Below are positions 26,801 to 36,138 of a stretch of DNA of 64,000 nucleotides, one piece after another (within the stretch, counting starts at the first letter, position 1; each line of letters begins with the position of its first letter). The notes beneath the pieces were generated by a model. It did not search any database, was not told the origin of the DNA, and saw nothing but the letters and a program-made list of their open reading frames with translations. The translations under genes were made by a program, and so were the position numbers. Source of the DNA: Actinobaculum massiliense (GTDB lineage Bacteria > Actinomycetota > Actinomycetes > Actinomycetales > Actinomycetaceae); assembly GCF_001457435.1 (NCBI RefSeq), contig NZ_LN881716.1, forward strand, positions 332,174 through 396,173. The letters are read 5' to 3'.

Positions 26801-27867
26801 TTCCACTCCTCTGAAGAACTCTGCTCTCTCTCCTTCGGCGAGCTTGACCCCAAATCTCCGGGATGATCCAATTCATCCCAAGAGACGAAGGATGCGCTCG
26901 AGCGGAGATCTTGAAGTGAGACTTCAGAGTCGTCTTCATCCGACGTGTAGTTGACGCCTGCGGGAACGTACCGATTACCCGTGCCCGCCCAGAGTTTGAG
27001 CCCTGCACCTGGCTCTTCGACAACGCGCCCAGCCTCAAGTAGCGCCTTGATATCCCGCGCACATGTGGAAATCAGATCATTCTCAACCATGCGATCACGC
27101 ATCGCACGCCTCACTTCGGAAGATACGTCGTCGGGTTTAGTAGCTACAGTTTGAAAAGCGACAGGAATACTAATTTTCGCCTTGTAAAGATCAGCAACGT
27201 CGTAAATGAACGACCTTTCCGTCCCCGAATGTACGAATCCGAGCGCCGGAGAGCACCCGAGGGACACGACTACTGCTTGGACTACCCCGTACAAGCATGA
27301 GTTTGCGGCAGTAAGTGCTTGATTTATTGGATCTGAAGCCTCGTAATCGTCAACTTTGTAGTCTCTCCGCTTCCAAGGAACTCCCGTCTGTTGCGAAAAG
27401 GCCCGATAAACCCGACGAATGCGAGCACCCTCTCGCCCACGGAGTTGTTGCATCGTCAAATCGGCAACATCTTCTCCTGGGAAACGATACGAATACATAG
27501 CTCGCGCCACCGCGAGTCTTGAGCGCGTGTTAGACACCAAGCGCGCCTGCAGTTCAATCATCCGCGAACTTTTAGCGATTGATCGACCATGCGCGTAGTA
27601 TCGCACCCCCTTTTCACCCACCCAAACAACAGAAACACCGCAATCACCGAGGAGAGCCATCGCGGCATTACTTATGCGCGTCCCCGGCCCCAACATCAGA
27701 CACGCGATAACCGCGGCAGGAACGTGAACAATGCCCTCCGAGTCTGTAGCTGTTATTGCATTTTCCGATCTATGTATAACCGCATGCTCGAAATAGACGA
27801 AACTCCATCGATCTTCTATCCGCCCGAGTTCGTAGCGCGACGGCGGTGGCGCGCCTCGTAAGACCAT
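26797..27867 (-). CDS. cas1e: CRISPR-associated integrase Cas1e
   Basis: A 356-residue Cas1. Family blocks include SFVYFEHAVIHRSENAI, VVWVGEKGVRYYAHG, ALTAANSCLYGVVQAVVVSLGCSPALGFVHSGTERSFIYDVADLYK, carrying the metal-binding glutamate, histidine and aspartate. About 50 acidic and serine-rich residues (from TSDEDDSEVS to SSSEEWK) extend beyond the normal C-terminus. ATG 27867 is preceded by GGGGAA. It follows cas6e after a 167-bp gap with a large hairpin and overlaps cas2. Confidence 0.96.
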   Translation of the reverse strand: MVLRGAPPPSRYELGRIEDRWSFVYFEHAVIHRSENAITATDSEGIVHVPAAVIACLMLGPGTRISNAAMALLGDCGVSVVWVGEKGVRYYAHGRSIAKSSRMIELQARLVSNTRSRLAVARAMYSYRFPGEDVADLTMQQLRGREGARIRRVYRAFSQQTGVPWKRRDYKVDDYEASDPINQALTAANSCLYGVVQAVVVSLGCSPALGFVHSGTERSFIYDVADLYKAKISIPVAFQTVATKPDDVSSEVRRAMRDRMVENDLISTCARDIKALLEAGRVVEEPGAGLKLWAGTGNRYVPAGVNYTSDEDDSEVSLQDLRSSASFVSWDELDHPGDLGSSSPKEREQSSSEEWK

Positions 27868-27972
27868 AGATTCCCCTTCCTAAATCCCTAACTGCTGACT
27901 TGCCACCCATGTCGGCGGAACCAGAGAGTTTTTCGTACAGATTTTCCGTCCCCTGAAAAGGACGATTAATGG

Positions 27973-28022
27973 AGTACGGCGCCCAATTCATGACTTTATA
28001 TCGCGAAATTGGACGCCGTACT
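27973..28022. repeat. 16-bp inverted repeat between cas6e and cas1
   Basis: Arms 27973-27988 and 28007-28022 are complementary at 15 of 16 positions around an 18-nt loop. It lies in the only sizeable gap of the cas operon downstream of cas3, separating the Cascade genes from cas1-cas2. Downstream on the minus strand the T-run is weak (CCTTTTC), so it may be a partial terminator or an RNA-processing site; no ORF is visible in the 167-bp gap. Confidence 0.7.
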
Positions 28023-28034
28023 GATTGGGATGTT

Positions 28035-28766
28035 TCACCCGTTAACTGGCCGCAAGGTCATCAGGCCGCACCCGTAGGCCTTAGCACGCCCAAGCCCCTC
28101 GGTGAGGGTCTGCCTAAACGCACCAACGTCAATGATTCGCAGGTTTCCTTCAAACTGAACTCGCCTGATGGTCACTCGATCCCGATGCCGCTCGCGGTTG
28201 GGGCGAGGATCCGCATTCGACAGATCGGAAAAACGATTGAACCGGGAATCTTCCCTCCGCGTTACGGCAATTTGTCGGAACGGGACTCCTGCAGAGTTTG
28301 CTCCGTCTAGAACCTCAAAGCCAGCATTGGAAGCTCGACCCTCAAGCCAGGCGATCTGTTGCTCGACCGTCACATGGGGTAAGACTTTCCCTCGTTTCCG
28401 ACCGGAATCCTTGCCAGGAGCGATTCTCTTGACGGGATTTGCGGTTAATCTGAAAGTCCACTCTTGCCCCACCATGAGATTATCGAGGAACCTGTCATAA
28501 GAGACCGTCTTCCATGGCTCACTGGAATTTAGCCAGCCCGCTTGCTCCTGGATGTGCCGCAGATCAGGCTCCATCGAACTCACGATATAGAGCCGATGAG
28601 TTTCTCCATCGTGATCCATCCGCCACAATGGGCGCCCATCGTTCTCCCCGAAGGCATCAGGAGGAAACGAAGCCATTACCGCGGCATGCATCGCCTGGGG
28701 ATTCCCAAGTAGCTTTCGGCCAGTCCGCAAAGCTGGATTCAAAAGCATCGATGAAAAGTACGTCAT
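28035..28766 (-). CDS. cas6e: CRISPR RNA endoribonuclease Cas6e
   Basis: Cuts the pre-crRNA at the base of each repeat hairpin and stays bound as a Cascade subunit. The 243-residue protein has the N-terminal YFSSMLLNP, the catalytic histidine (H27) in MHAAVMASFP and the C-terminal glycine-rich loop GLGRAKAYGCGLMTL. Its start overlaps the cas5e stop by four bases. Confidence 0.95.
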   Translation of the reverse strand: MTYFSSMLLNPALRTGRKLLGNPQAMHAAVMASFPPDAFGENDGRPLWRMDHDGETHRLYIVSSMEPDLRHIQEQAGWLNSSEPWKTVSYDRFLDNLMVGQEWTFRLTANPVKRIAPGKDSGRKRGKVLPHVTVEQQIAWLEGRASNAGFEVLDGANSAGVPFRQIAVTRREDSRFNRFSDLSNADPRPNRERHRDRVTIRRVQFEGNLRIIDVGAFRQTLTEGLGRAKAYGCGLMTLRPVNG

Positions 28767-29461
28767 ACGCTAGTCACCGCCTCGAAAAACGGGTCGATCC
28801 GTTCACTCCCATCAGAATTCTCGAGCACCACCGGCACTGCGTTCACAACACGACGCCAGGCGTATTGACGAGACTCTGGCGAGAAACTCACTGGAATATC
28901 GCGAATGGAATCGCCGGCCTCGCCGCCTTTCGCATCGCGAATGATGGGGAGCCTCACCGTTTTTCCTCTTTTTTTCCTACACCATTTAGCGGCATGCCAC
29001 GGCTCTGCACGTAAGGCCTCCTCAACATCTCCATCACGCATTCCAAGAACTAAATCCGGGTTCGCGGGGCACGACCGGCGACCAAGGTAGAGCGGGAATT
29101 TCGGGGAACGCAAGGATTTTTCCAAGTCCTCAAGAATCGACTGCGGACCGGAAATGGCCGCCAAGAAAATCGCGTCAGCCAAATACAATCGGGTAGAAAG
29201 GCTTCCGGGCGGACCTTTGCGCCAATCAATTTCCGTTTGGAAGTCGCGTTCCAACGTGCCTTGTTGATCAATTCGCACTCCGAACTGAAGACCTGCCAGA
29301 TCGGCGATCGGGTCGGTTCTATAGCGTCCTTCGGAAGCGGCAAGTAGCCCGATTACTCCCGACTTCGTGGGGATCTGATCCGTTGACCGCTTGGTGAACC
29401 GTGAATCGCTCCCCCACGATTGAAGGGGCGCACTCATCTTGAGCACCAGAGACTGCACCAT
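28763..29461 (-). CDS. cas5e: Cascade subunit Cas5e
   Basis: Caps the 5' handle of the crRNA in the type I-E Cascade. The 232-residue RAMP protein begins MVQSLVLKMSAPLQSWGSDSRFTKRSTDQIPTKSGVIGLLAA, the typical Cas5e N-terminus. Its ATG overlaps the cas7e stop by one base (TAATG) and its stop overlaps cas6e by four. Confidence 0.95.
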   Translation of the reverse strand: MVQSLVLKMSAPLQSWGSDSRFTKRSTDQIPTKSGVIGLLAASEGRYRTDPIADLAGLQFGVRIDQQGTLERDFQTEIDWRKGPPGSLSTRLYLADAIFLAAISGPQSILEDLEKSLRSPKFPLYLGRRSCPANPDLVLGMRDGDVEEALRAEPWHAAKWCRKKRGKTVRLPIIRDAKGGEAGDSIRDIPVSFSPESRQYAWRRVVNAVPVVLENSDGSERIDPFFEAVTSV

Positions 29462-30603
29462 TAGTTCTCACCCATGTCCCGGAACTCTGATAGCTGCTCG
29501 GCGAGTGTGCTTTCCAATTGCTCAAGCAGTTCCTTACGGGTAACAACGCTACCCAGGGCAGTCGCCTCATCCACAAGCGAATGCGGCGCGATGACCAAGG
29601 TTTCCAACGCAGGCGAATCGTACATTTCCTCGAGTGAGCTCGCCTCCTCCACTAACTTCTTGGCAGCCTCCGCGCGCACCCCATGACCGCTAGCCGTTAC
29701 CGGCTCCTCGAAGGCATTTACCCAAGAAACGGGGCGATCCTTACGAACCGCAACAACTACGAGATCCGGAAGAGTACGGTTTGCAAACGTGTTCTGCTTA
29801 CCAGTGGGCATCGATGCAATGAAGGAGCGCACAAAAGCTACTGTTGCTTCAACTGCAGCGGCCTTAGTCCCGAGATTCTCAGCAAGATGCTCGAGGTCCA
29901 CCGTGGCATACCGATAGAGAGTGGATGCCATCATCTCGACGGTACCAATCATGCCCGCTCCGGTTTCTTCGGATTCCTTTGCCACATCATCCACAGCGGT
30001 GAAGTAATCGAACTCGGGGGTAGCGGCGCTCACCCCGATTGCGTGCGCAACCTGTACACTCGCGTCGACGTTGAAATCAGGGGCATCCGCAACCATGCGC
30101 CCGAACATAGCTAGATCGACTGAATGTTCAGTATCGAGTAGCTTTTGAGCGTCTTTCTTCGCTACCTTCCCTTCCTCGTTTTGGAGAACAAAATCCGCAA
30201 CATTCTCAATTTGCCGACGAGAAATAAAGAAGAGGTAGCTGGTCTCGGGGCTGGCCTCAACATCCGTTTGATCTTTCTTCGGTTTTGGAGTGGTTAGTTT
30301 GAAGCCACCTTTGGTGAAAACTTCGGCGACTGCCGAACGCGCATCCTCGATCAACCATTCCGGATTCTTTTCAACCACCTGCCGTGCAATAACGTCAACG
30401 GCACGCTTCGTACGAACTCCAAGCTTCGAGCGATCCAAATAGGATTCAAAATCCATCCGAATCGCGTGCTTCCACGCCTGGGAAGATACCCTCTGGCGCG
30501 GCACACCTCCGAACGTCGCCGTCTTTGGCGAACCCGTATCGTCGCGGTTGATGTTTGAGGGCGGAAGGGTGTGCAACGCATGCACGTCAATGAATGTACT
30601 CAT
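29461..30603 (-). CDS. cas7e: Cascade backbone subunit Cas7e
   Basis: Forms the helical backbone (six copies in E. coli) along the crRNA spacer. The 380-residue protein begins FIDVHALHTLPPSNINRDDTGSPKTATFGGVPRQRVSSQAWKHAIR, the Cas7e/CasC signature. ATG 30603 has GAGGAG upstream. It follows cse2 after 18 bp. Confidence 0.96.
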   Translation of the reverse strand: MSTFIDVHALHTLPPSNINRDDTGSPKTATFGGVPRQRVSSQAWKHAIRMDFESYLDRSKLGVRTKRAVDVIARQVVEKNPEWLIEDARSAVAEVFTKGGFKLTTPKPKKDQTDVEASPETSYLFFISRRQIENVADFVLQNEEGKVAKKDAQKLLDTEHSVDLAMFGRMVADAPDFNVDASVQVAHAIGVSAATPEFDYFTAVDDVAKESEETGAGMIGTVEMMASTLYRYATVDLEHLAENLGTKAAAVEATVAFVRSFIASMPTGKQNTFANRTLPDLVVVAVRKDRPVSWVNAFEEPVTASGHGVRAEAAKKLVEEASSLEEMYDSPALETLVIAPHSLVDEATALGSVVTRKELLEQLESTLAEQLSEFRDMGEN

Positions 30604-30621
30604 TAGAGTCTCCTCATCTTT

Positions 30622-31329
30622 CTACTTAAAATCTTTTTGTTGTTCAACTTTGTTATCGCGGCGCTGGACTAAATATCCGCGCGCAAATTCTCGACCCCAC
30701 CGGAGCAAGATCCCCGAGCGATATTGGGGGCTCTGCAATCGTGCTAGATCGTTCGCTAGCTGGCCGTAATCAAAGGCGGTATCGAATCCCAACTTCTGTT
30801 GGCTCGCCAGTAGCGGTATCAAGGTTCGAAGGTGGTAAAGCATTGCTTCAAATGTGCTGGCGGTCAGCAGAGCATCAAACCTTGGTTTGATCGATTTACT
30901 CTCGGATCTCTGGGCGAACTCGCCCATGACCTCGGCGAATGCTCGATGGTCTTTGTGCATATTAGAATTTTGCGACTGTTGGTGGAGTGCGTAGAGCGTT
31001 ATTGCGGCGAATGCGCCCGACTCCGATCGTGAAGGAGAATTTCCACGGCCCAGGAGACGCTCGGGAAACTCTGGTAGAACCTGCTCAAAGAGCTCACTCC
31101 AGGCCATGAGGTCATCTTCAGGGCGCTTCCCCGCCGCACGCCGCAACCTACTAAGTGCGGCTCGCGCGTGCGGAGAGCTCTCCCCCGCAAATCCGCGATA
31201 GAGCCTATGAATCGCTCCTGCCACGATTCTTGCCAGTAACGACCGCCGGTCTTCCCACGATCCTGATTCCCCGTTCGGATTGTCTTCGTGCTTTCCGTCA
31301 GCGCGAGAGACGCCGTCAATCGACTCCAT
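30622..31329 (-). CDS. cse2: Cascade small subunit Cse2
   Basis: Small helical subunit of type I-E Cascade that contacts the displaced strand. About 235 residues from ATG 31329, which has GGAGG six bases upstream; the frame stays open to 31374 but upstream codons lie in cas8e. Family-like features are ALSRLRRAAGKRPEDD near residue 60 and the C-terminal RWGREFARGYL. It overlaps the cas8e stop by 14 bases. Confidence 0.92.
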   Translation of the reverse strand: MESIDGVSRADGKHEDNPNGESGSWEDRRSLLARIVAGAIHRLYRGFAGESSPHARAALSRLRRAAGKRPEDDLMAWSELFEQVLPEFPERLLGRGNSPSRSESGAFAAITLYALHQQSQNSNMHKDHRAFAEVMGEFAQRSESKSIKPRFDALLTASTFEAMLYHLRTLIPLLASQQKLGFDTAFDYGQLANDLARLQSPQYRSGILLRWGREFARGYLVQRRDNKVEQQKDFK

Positions 31330-32956
31330 CTTCATCCTCCACTCCCTTCCTTGAATCGTCCGTATCGACTTCAACAGCGGGAAGAGCTATCTTTAGCTTC
31401 TTCCGTAGAGACTGTTCTGCCCGAGCCGCCGAAAGTAGCCGACCATCGGTATCAGTTCGCCCAATAATTGCTCGATATCCAGCACCGGCGACGAGCCGGG
31501 CTGCCGCTTCCAAAACCGCTCGTTCAACTTCAGCAAACCAACGATTTCGCATGAGAGAGAGATTGACACCAGGCACCATTGCCATCAGCCAGTCCTTGTA
31601 GCGCTCGGTCATCTCTGAGAGGAGCGCATCCGTCGCCACCGTGTCGAATTCGAATTCGCCGCCAGCCGCTTGAGCGAGTTGCCCCGAAAACACCCCTAGC
31701 GCACTTGCCGCGTCAACAGTTGCGTTTGCGGCAATAACGATTTCTCGAGCGAGCCCCTCGTTTCCGTTGAGGAAAACCCCGAGATACAGAGGAAGGGATT
31801 CGCTGATGGAATCGACCACAATCGCATCTTGCGTGCCGTAAACGAGTCCGACTAGATCGACCGAGATTCTCCTACCTTCTAGGTCTCTTTTATCAAGCTC
31901 GTTATACCAGGCCACGGTCATCGGATTATTGCGTGAACCCTCACCCGGACCCGCGACGGCGAGGAGGGGTTCCACCGAGCGCCACAGGGTTCGAGTTTCT
32001 GCGTGACGTCGCGGATAAGACACGGGCTTGCCCTGTTTTTTCGTTTGCGCAGCAGATTCTCGATAGGCTGTCATAGGATCGGCAAGCTGATTCTCCGAGG
32101 CAATCCGGTCTCCATTCGAGATGAGAACGCCGGTAATCTTTCCCGCATCTTCGTAAAGCCGAACTCTGCGAATTTGCCAAGTTAGCAGATCGCATGGCCC
32201 ATCAGCCTGCTCAATGCCGCGCGGAGCCGCAGTTGCCGGTTCACGCTCCCACACGGGCAGATCGCCTCGAGTATCCTCGAAAACCACGCTTGGGTTCGTG
32301 TTGAGAATGAGCGTCTCCGCCAAGGTTTCGCCGGAGAGCACCGTGCCGCCGGTTCGGCCGCACCATCCCGTGCCGATCGGATACCCTTTGCCACCCTTCA
32401 CTCTGGGATCCCCCACGGCACCGGACTTAATTCCGGAAAAGTCCCAGGACTGAAGGTTAACAAGCCACCTCGCGGCTTCGGCAAGGGTGAGCGATTCACG
32501 CTGGCTACCCGCGCGCATTGTGAAGTGATCGGAATTCGCCTCGGGCACGAGCGCCATCAGTTCGCTCGTTTTCCCGCTGGCGGTATGCAGATCAGACACC
32601 TGCATAAACGGCTCCGACGGCGAGAGCAAATCAAAGCGGTGATGCCATTTATCGAGGTAATCACCAATCAAATTTGATCTCAACCAGCCCGAGTTCTCGA
32701 ACTGAGAGACCCACCAATCTTCAAAACTGCCTCGTGGATCCTCAATGGCTGAATCGCTGGCGAACGCTCGCCAGACGATCACGAGTAGGACGCGAAGCAC
32801 GGCGTAATCTTGATTGGGACTATCGCCCGATATTCGAGCGATTTCGTCTGCACGCTCAAAGAGTTCACGCAACGAAAGTGCTTCGGTTTCTCCCCCCGCG
32901 AGTTCGCAAACTACCCACGGCTCATCGACCAGATTAAAGGTTTTACGATCGGTCAT
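31316..32956 (-). CDS. cas8e: Cascade large subunit Cas8e (Cse1)
   Basis: Recognises the PAM and recruits Cas3. The 546-residue protein begins FNLVDEPWVVCELAGGETEALSLRELFERADEI, the usual Cse1 opening, and has WDFSGIKSG and GTGWCGRTGG in the middle. ATG 32956 is preceded by AGGAGGAGG. It starts 49 bp after the cas3 stop. Confidence 0.95.
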   Translation of the reverse strand: MTDRKTFNLVDEPWVVCELAGGETEALSLRELFERADEIARISGDSPNQDYAVLRVLLVIVWRAFASDSAIEDPRGSFEDWWVSQFENSGWLRSNLIGDYLDKWHHRFDLLSPSEPFMQVSDLHTASGKTSELMALVPEANSDHFTMRAGSQRESLTLAEAARWLVNLQSWDFSGIKSGAVGDPRVKGGKGYPIGTGWCGRTGGTVLSGETLAETLILNTNPSVVFEDTRGDLPVWEREPATAAPRGIEQADGPCDLLTWQIRRVRLYEDAGKITGVLISNGDRIASENQLADPMTAYRESAAQTKKQGKPVSYPRRHAETRTLWRSVEPLLAVAGPGEGSRNNPMTVAWYNELDKRDLEGRRISVDLVGLVYGTQDAIVVDSISESLPLYLGVFLNGNEGLAREIVIAANATVDAASALGVFSGQLAQAAGGEFEFDTVATDALLSEMTERYKDWLMAMVPGVNLSLMRNRWFAEVERAVLEAAARLVAGAGYRAIIGRTDTDGRLLSAARAEQSLRKKLKIALPAVEVDTDDSRKGVEDEDGVD

Positions 32957-33005
32957 TTCCTCCTCCTTTCTTATCTGTTGTCTTGGACAATTCTTTTCTA
33001 CCTCC

Positions 33006-35957
33006 CTACTCCGACACGGTTTTTTTCGAAGCCCTCCATTGCTCGGCGGATTCGTCGATTAGTCCGAGTTCACGGTCATACCGAACCACACGGCCCGCAA
33101 TCGTGGCGCGGAAGTTTTCATCGAGAAGTAACTGGAGCTGATCGCTGAGTATGGGTGTGCGGGCCCACCCCTCATCTGTCGATCGCTCCAATTCGTTCAA
33201 CGCGTCCTCAAATAGTCCCCTCTTCGGGTTGGAAAACGCATAAGGTAGACGAACTGTGGACGTTGCCAGATCCCGGGCCACGTTCCAGGAAACCTCCATC
33301 CCTTCGCTGAGCACCTCATCCTCGTAACCATCACCAACCCAAGGCAATGGCCGATACCCTCCAGGAACCCGTTGCGTGACGATAACTTCTAGCGTGGGGT
33401 CGACGTCGCGGACCTGGGCTAGGCCCTGCGCCTCGCTCACCGCATTCTTCTCAACGTCACGATCCTGCTGATCCCACAACGCCGTGAAGTTCCCATCCCT
33501 AAATGGCACAGAGAATTGGAATCTACAGGCCTTCTTCCGCGCCGCGGCTCGCCTGTTCTCCATTTCCTCGCAAGCCTGCGCAAAGTCGCCTACCCAATTA
33601 GTGGGAATCCCACTCTGGTCGTCATAAACCGCATGGACCAGACTCGGAATTTCCGTAGGAATTACCAGTGACCGTCGCTCAGCTAAATAAGGAAGGAGTT
33701 GCGCGCACGTTCCTAGTAGCACGGCGCGTTCGTAAATGAGTTCCTGGCTCTCTTCAAAAACAGGCAGATGCAATTCGTCGAATTCTGCATTAAGCCCGCG
33801 GATTGTAAGCGTCGGAACCTTTCCCCACGCTGGGCGTTCCTCCGCATCCCGACGGTGTCGAAATACCCGCCCGAGCCGCTGAAGCAGGAGGTCAATAGGG
33901 GCGATATCAGAAATAATCCCATCGAAGTCGACGTCGAGCGACTGTTCAACGACTTGGGTTGCGACAACGATGCGCCGCCGCGGCCGCCCGTCCCCAGCGT
34001 GCGCATCGGGCCCCAGTTCGCGTGATAACTCTTCTTCCGCAACAACGCGGTCAGAAGAAATGAAGCGCGCATGGAGTAGCCGCGCATCCGCACCGACCAA
34101 CTCTTTCGCAACTGTATATGCGTCCTGCGCGCGGCTAACGGTATTGCAGAGCACAAGCAAACATCCCCCGGCCTCTGCCACGGGACGCATCTGTTGGCGT
34201 AAATCGTCTAACTCGTCCGGAATAACCTCAAGCGAATACGCAATTTCTCTGCTCTGCGCAGGCACATCAACAACCGATACTCCCCCGGTATCCGCGACGG
34301 TAATCGCCGGATACGCACTACCCGAAGGCGGCACCGAGTTATCGTCGCCAGCGCGGTCGCCCCGGAGTAGGCCTTCCTGGTAAGCCCCAAGAAGCACCCC
34401 TTTTATAGCCTGGGGAAGCGTTGCAGAGAGTAGAATGACCGGAACTCCGTAATAACCTAACCACGTGAGGGTGCGCGCCATATAGGCCGTCATATACGCA
34501 TCGTAAGCGTGAGTTTCGTCGACGACGACGACTTTCCCGGCCAATCCGAGATGGCGAAGCATTGCGTGCTTCGACTGGAGAGCAAGCATCAATATCTGAT
34601 CCACCGTCGAGACTACGATGCTGGACAGCATTCCCTTCTTGCGGCCCCTCATCCAGTCATCAACCACCGCCGTCGACCGCTTTTGCGCATCAGCACCCGT
34701 GCCGACGCTACGACCCTTGCTGTCTGTATTATCAAACAACTGCGTGGCGGAATTCTTAGGAGTTTGGACATATTCCCGGTTGAGTTGATTCTTTGAATGC
34801 CCCAGATACATGGAGAGAACCTGGCCGCCACCCGAGAGCTCTGCCCAGTCACGTACGCGCTTGAAAAGCGAGTCGCTAGTCGCCATTGTCGGCGCAGCGA
34901 AAATAATCCCAGTCTGACCATTCTTCTGCGCAAGTATTTCCGCCGCCATAAGAGCGGCTTCCGTCTTTCCCTGCCCCATGGGTGCCTCGATACAGAGAAG
35001 TCCGGGCCCCTCCATACGCCTGGCTACCTCGAAAACTTGCTCTTGAACGGCGAAGGGAACGCGATCGTCCGCCCACCCAAACCGGGCTGCGTAGCTGGAA
35101 GACGCCTCTCCTTCGAAAGTACCCGGGCGCCACGGAGCCGCTAGATGTGCACGCGACATCCCCACCTGAAATCGTTCCTCGATATCAGCGGTCGGACTCG
35201 AGACGAGTGGGAAATAGTCGACATTGGACGCGATCCAATCCGCCATAATTACGATCCCCGTGGCAATCATCCGCACCCGGTAAGTAATTCGCTTGCCCAC
35301 GCAAATAAGCTGGTCCAGAATCCTCTCCGCTTTGAGACGATGCGTAAGCGTAGAAACCAACTCGTGTTGAACATCGGCCCAGGCGCTTTCTTGCCGATCG
35401 CAGATGTCACTTTTTGCGTTAGTAATCTTCTGCGAAAAAGCCGGTAAACCATGATGCGCTCCTGAGACCTCAGCGATGCCGCGAATTACCGCCCGTTTCG
35501 CCCGCGTATCTCCGAAGGCGTTCTCGAGATAACGGGTAATTATCACCTGACTGGCGGCCGAATGCGGATACCAGTCGTCCTTGGTATACGCGCGGCCCAG
35601 CGGCAGTCCCGCATCCCGAACTCGTTGCGCATAGTTCCCAAACTCCGGGCCTCGCTTCTCCAATTGCGACTGGAATGCCTTGGTGGCCTTTCCAACGTCG
35701 TGCGTTCCCGCCAACCATCTGATGAAATCGCGCGTTTCCGCGGGTGAAAATCCTAGATCGGAGGCAAGACCATTCTTCAGGTTCGGCCAGACCCACGTAT
35801 CCCACAACCCTCCCGCGACATAGGCAGAGTCCATGAGATGCTCCGGCAGAGTCATGTACTCGGCCTCCGGGAACTCCTTACTGGTCTTGGCCCATAACGC
35901 AATTGCCTGCCGCGACCACGTGGTATTCGATTTTTCCGTTCGAGAATTCTCCTGCAT
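33006..35957 (-). CDS. cas3: CRISPR-associated helicase-nuclease Cas3
   Basis: Degrades target DNA after Cascade binding. From the first open ATG (35972), the HD nuclease domain has THDVGKA at about residue 90, then YPHSAAS and GAHHGLP. The SF2 helicase follows with APMGQGKTEAA near 330-340, DETHAYDAYM near 485 and LLSATLP near 515. The ATG at 35957 is chosen because GGGAG lies eight bases upstream; ATG 35972 lacks such a site. Two tandem promoter-like sequences lie upstream, and the same intergenic region holds a lone CRISPR-repeat-like hairpin. cas3 is the first gene of the cas operon. Confidence 0.96.
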   Translation of the reverse strand: MQENSRTEKSNTTWSRQAIALWAKTSKEFPEAEYMTLPEHLMDSAYVAGGLWDTWVWPNLKNGLASDLGFSPAETRDFIRWLAGTHDVGKATKAFQSQLEKRGPEFGNYAQRVRDAGLPLGRAYTKDDWYPHSAASQVIITRYLENAFGDTRAKRAVIRGIAEVSGAHHGLPAFSQKITNAKSDICDRQESAWADVQHELVSTLTHRLKAERILDQLICVGKRITYRVRMIATGIVIMADWIASNVDYFPLVSSPTADIEERFQVGMSRAHLAAPWRPGTFEGEASSSYAARFGWADDRVPFAVQEQVFEVARRMEGPGLLCIEAPMGQGKTEAALMAAEILAQKNGQTGIIFAAPTMATSDSLFKRVRDWAELSGGGQVLSMYLGHSKNQLNREYVQTPKNSATQLFDNTDSKGRSVGTGADAQKRSTAVVDDWMRGRKKGMLSSIVVSTVDQILMLALQSKHAMLRHLGLAGKVVVVDETHAYDAYMTAYMARTLTWLGYYGVPVILLSATLPQAIKGVLLGAYQEGLLRGDRAGDDNSVPPSGSAYPAITVADTGGVSVVDVPAQSREIAYSLEVIPDELDDLRQQMRPVAEAGGCLLVLCNTVSRAQDAYTVAKELVGADARLLHARFISSDRVVAEEELSRELGPDAHAGDGRPRRRIVVATQVVEQSLDVDFDGIISDIAPIDLLLQRLGRVFRHRRDAEERPAWGKVPTLTIRGLNAEFDELHLPVFEESQELIYERAVLLGTCAQLLPYLAERRSLVIPTEIPSLVHAVYDDQSGIPTNWVGDFAQACEEMENRRAAARKKACRFQFSVPFRDGNFTALWDQQDRDVEKNAVSEAQGLAQVRDVDPTLEVIVTQRVPGGYRPLPWVGDGYEDEVLSEGMEVSWNVARDLATSTVRLPYAFSNPKRGLFEDALNELERSTDEGWARTPILSDQLQLLLDENFRATIAGRVVRYDRELGLIDESAEQWRASKKTVSE

Positions 35958-36024
35958 CTTTGCAACTCCCATTGACGACGACGCTAGCAGCTCATCCGAG
36001 CCCAGTCTTACGCCCTGCCCTCGT

Positions 36025-36082
36025 ATACTAACACACCATTTCTAATATTCAACATTTATAGTCTGAACCAGCCCGCTGCCAA
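36025..36082 (-). promoter_or_regulatory. Two tandem promoter-like sequences for cas3
   Basis: On the minus strand: TTGGCA (36077-36082), 16 bp, TATAAA (36055-36060); and TTGAAT (36047-36052), 16 bp, TAGTAT (36025-36030). The first is the stronger match to sigma-70-type consensus. Both point toward cas3, whose ATG is about 60-100 nt further on. Confidence 0.6.
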
Positions 36083-36138
36083 CGGTCGATCCCCTAACCT
36101 CCGGATAAACCTCTCGGCTCCAACTAGACTTATGTTGC

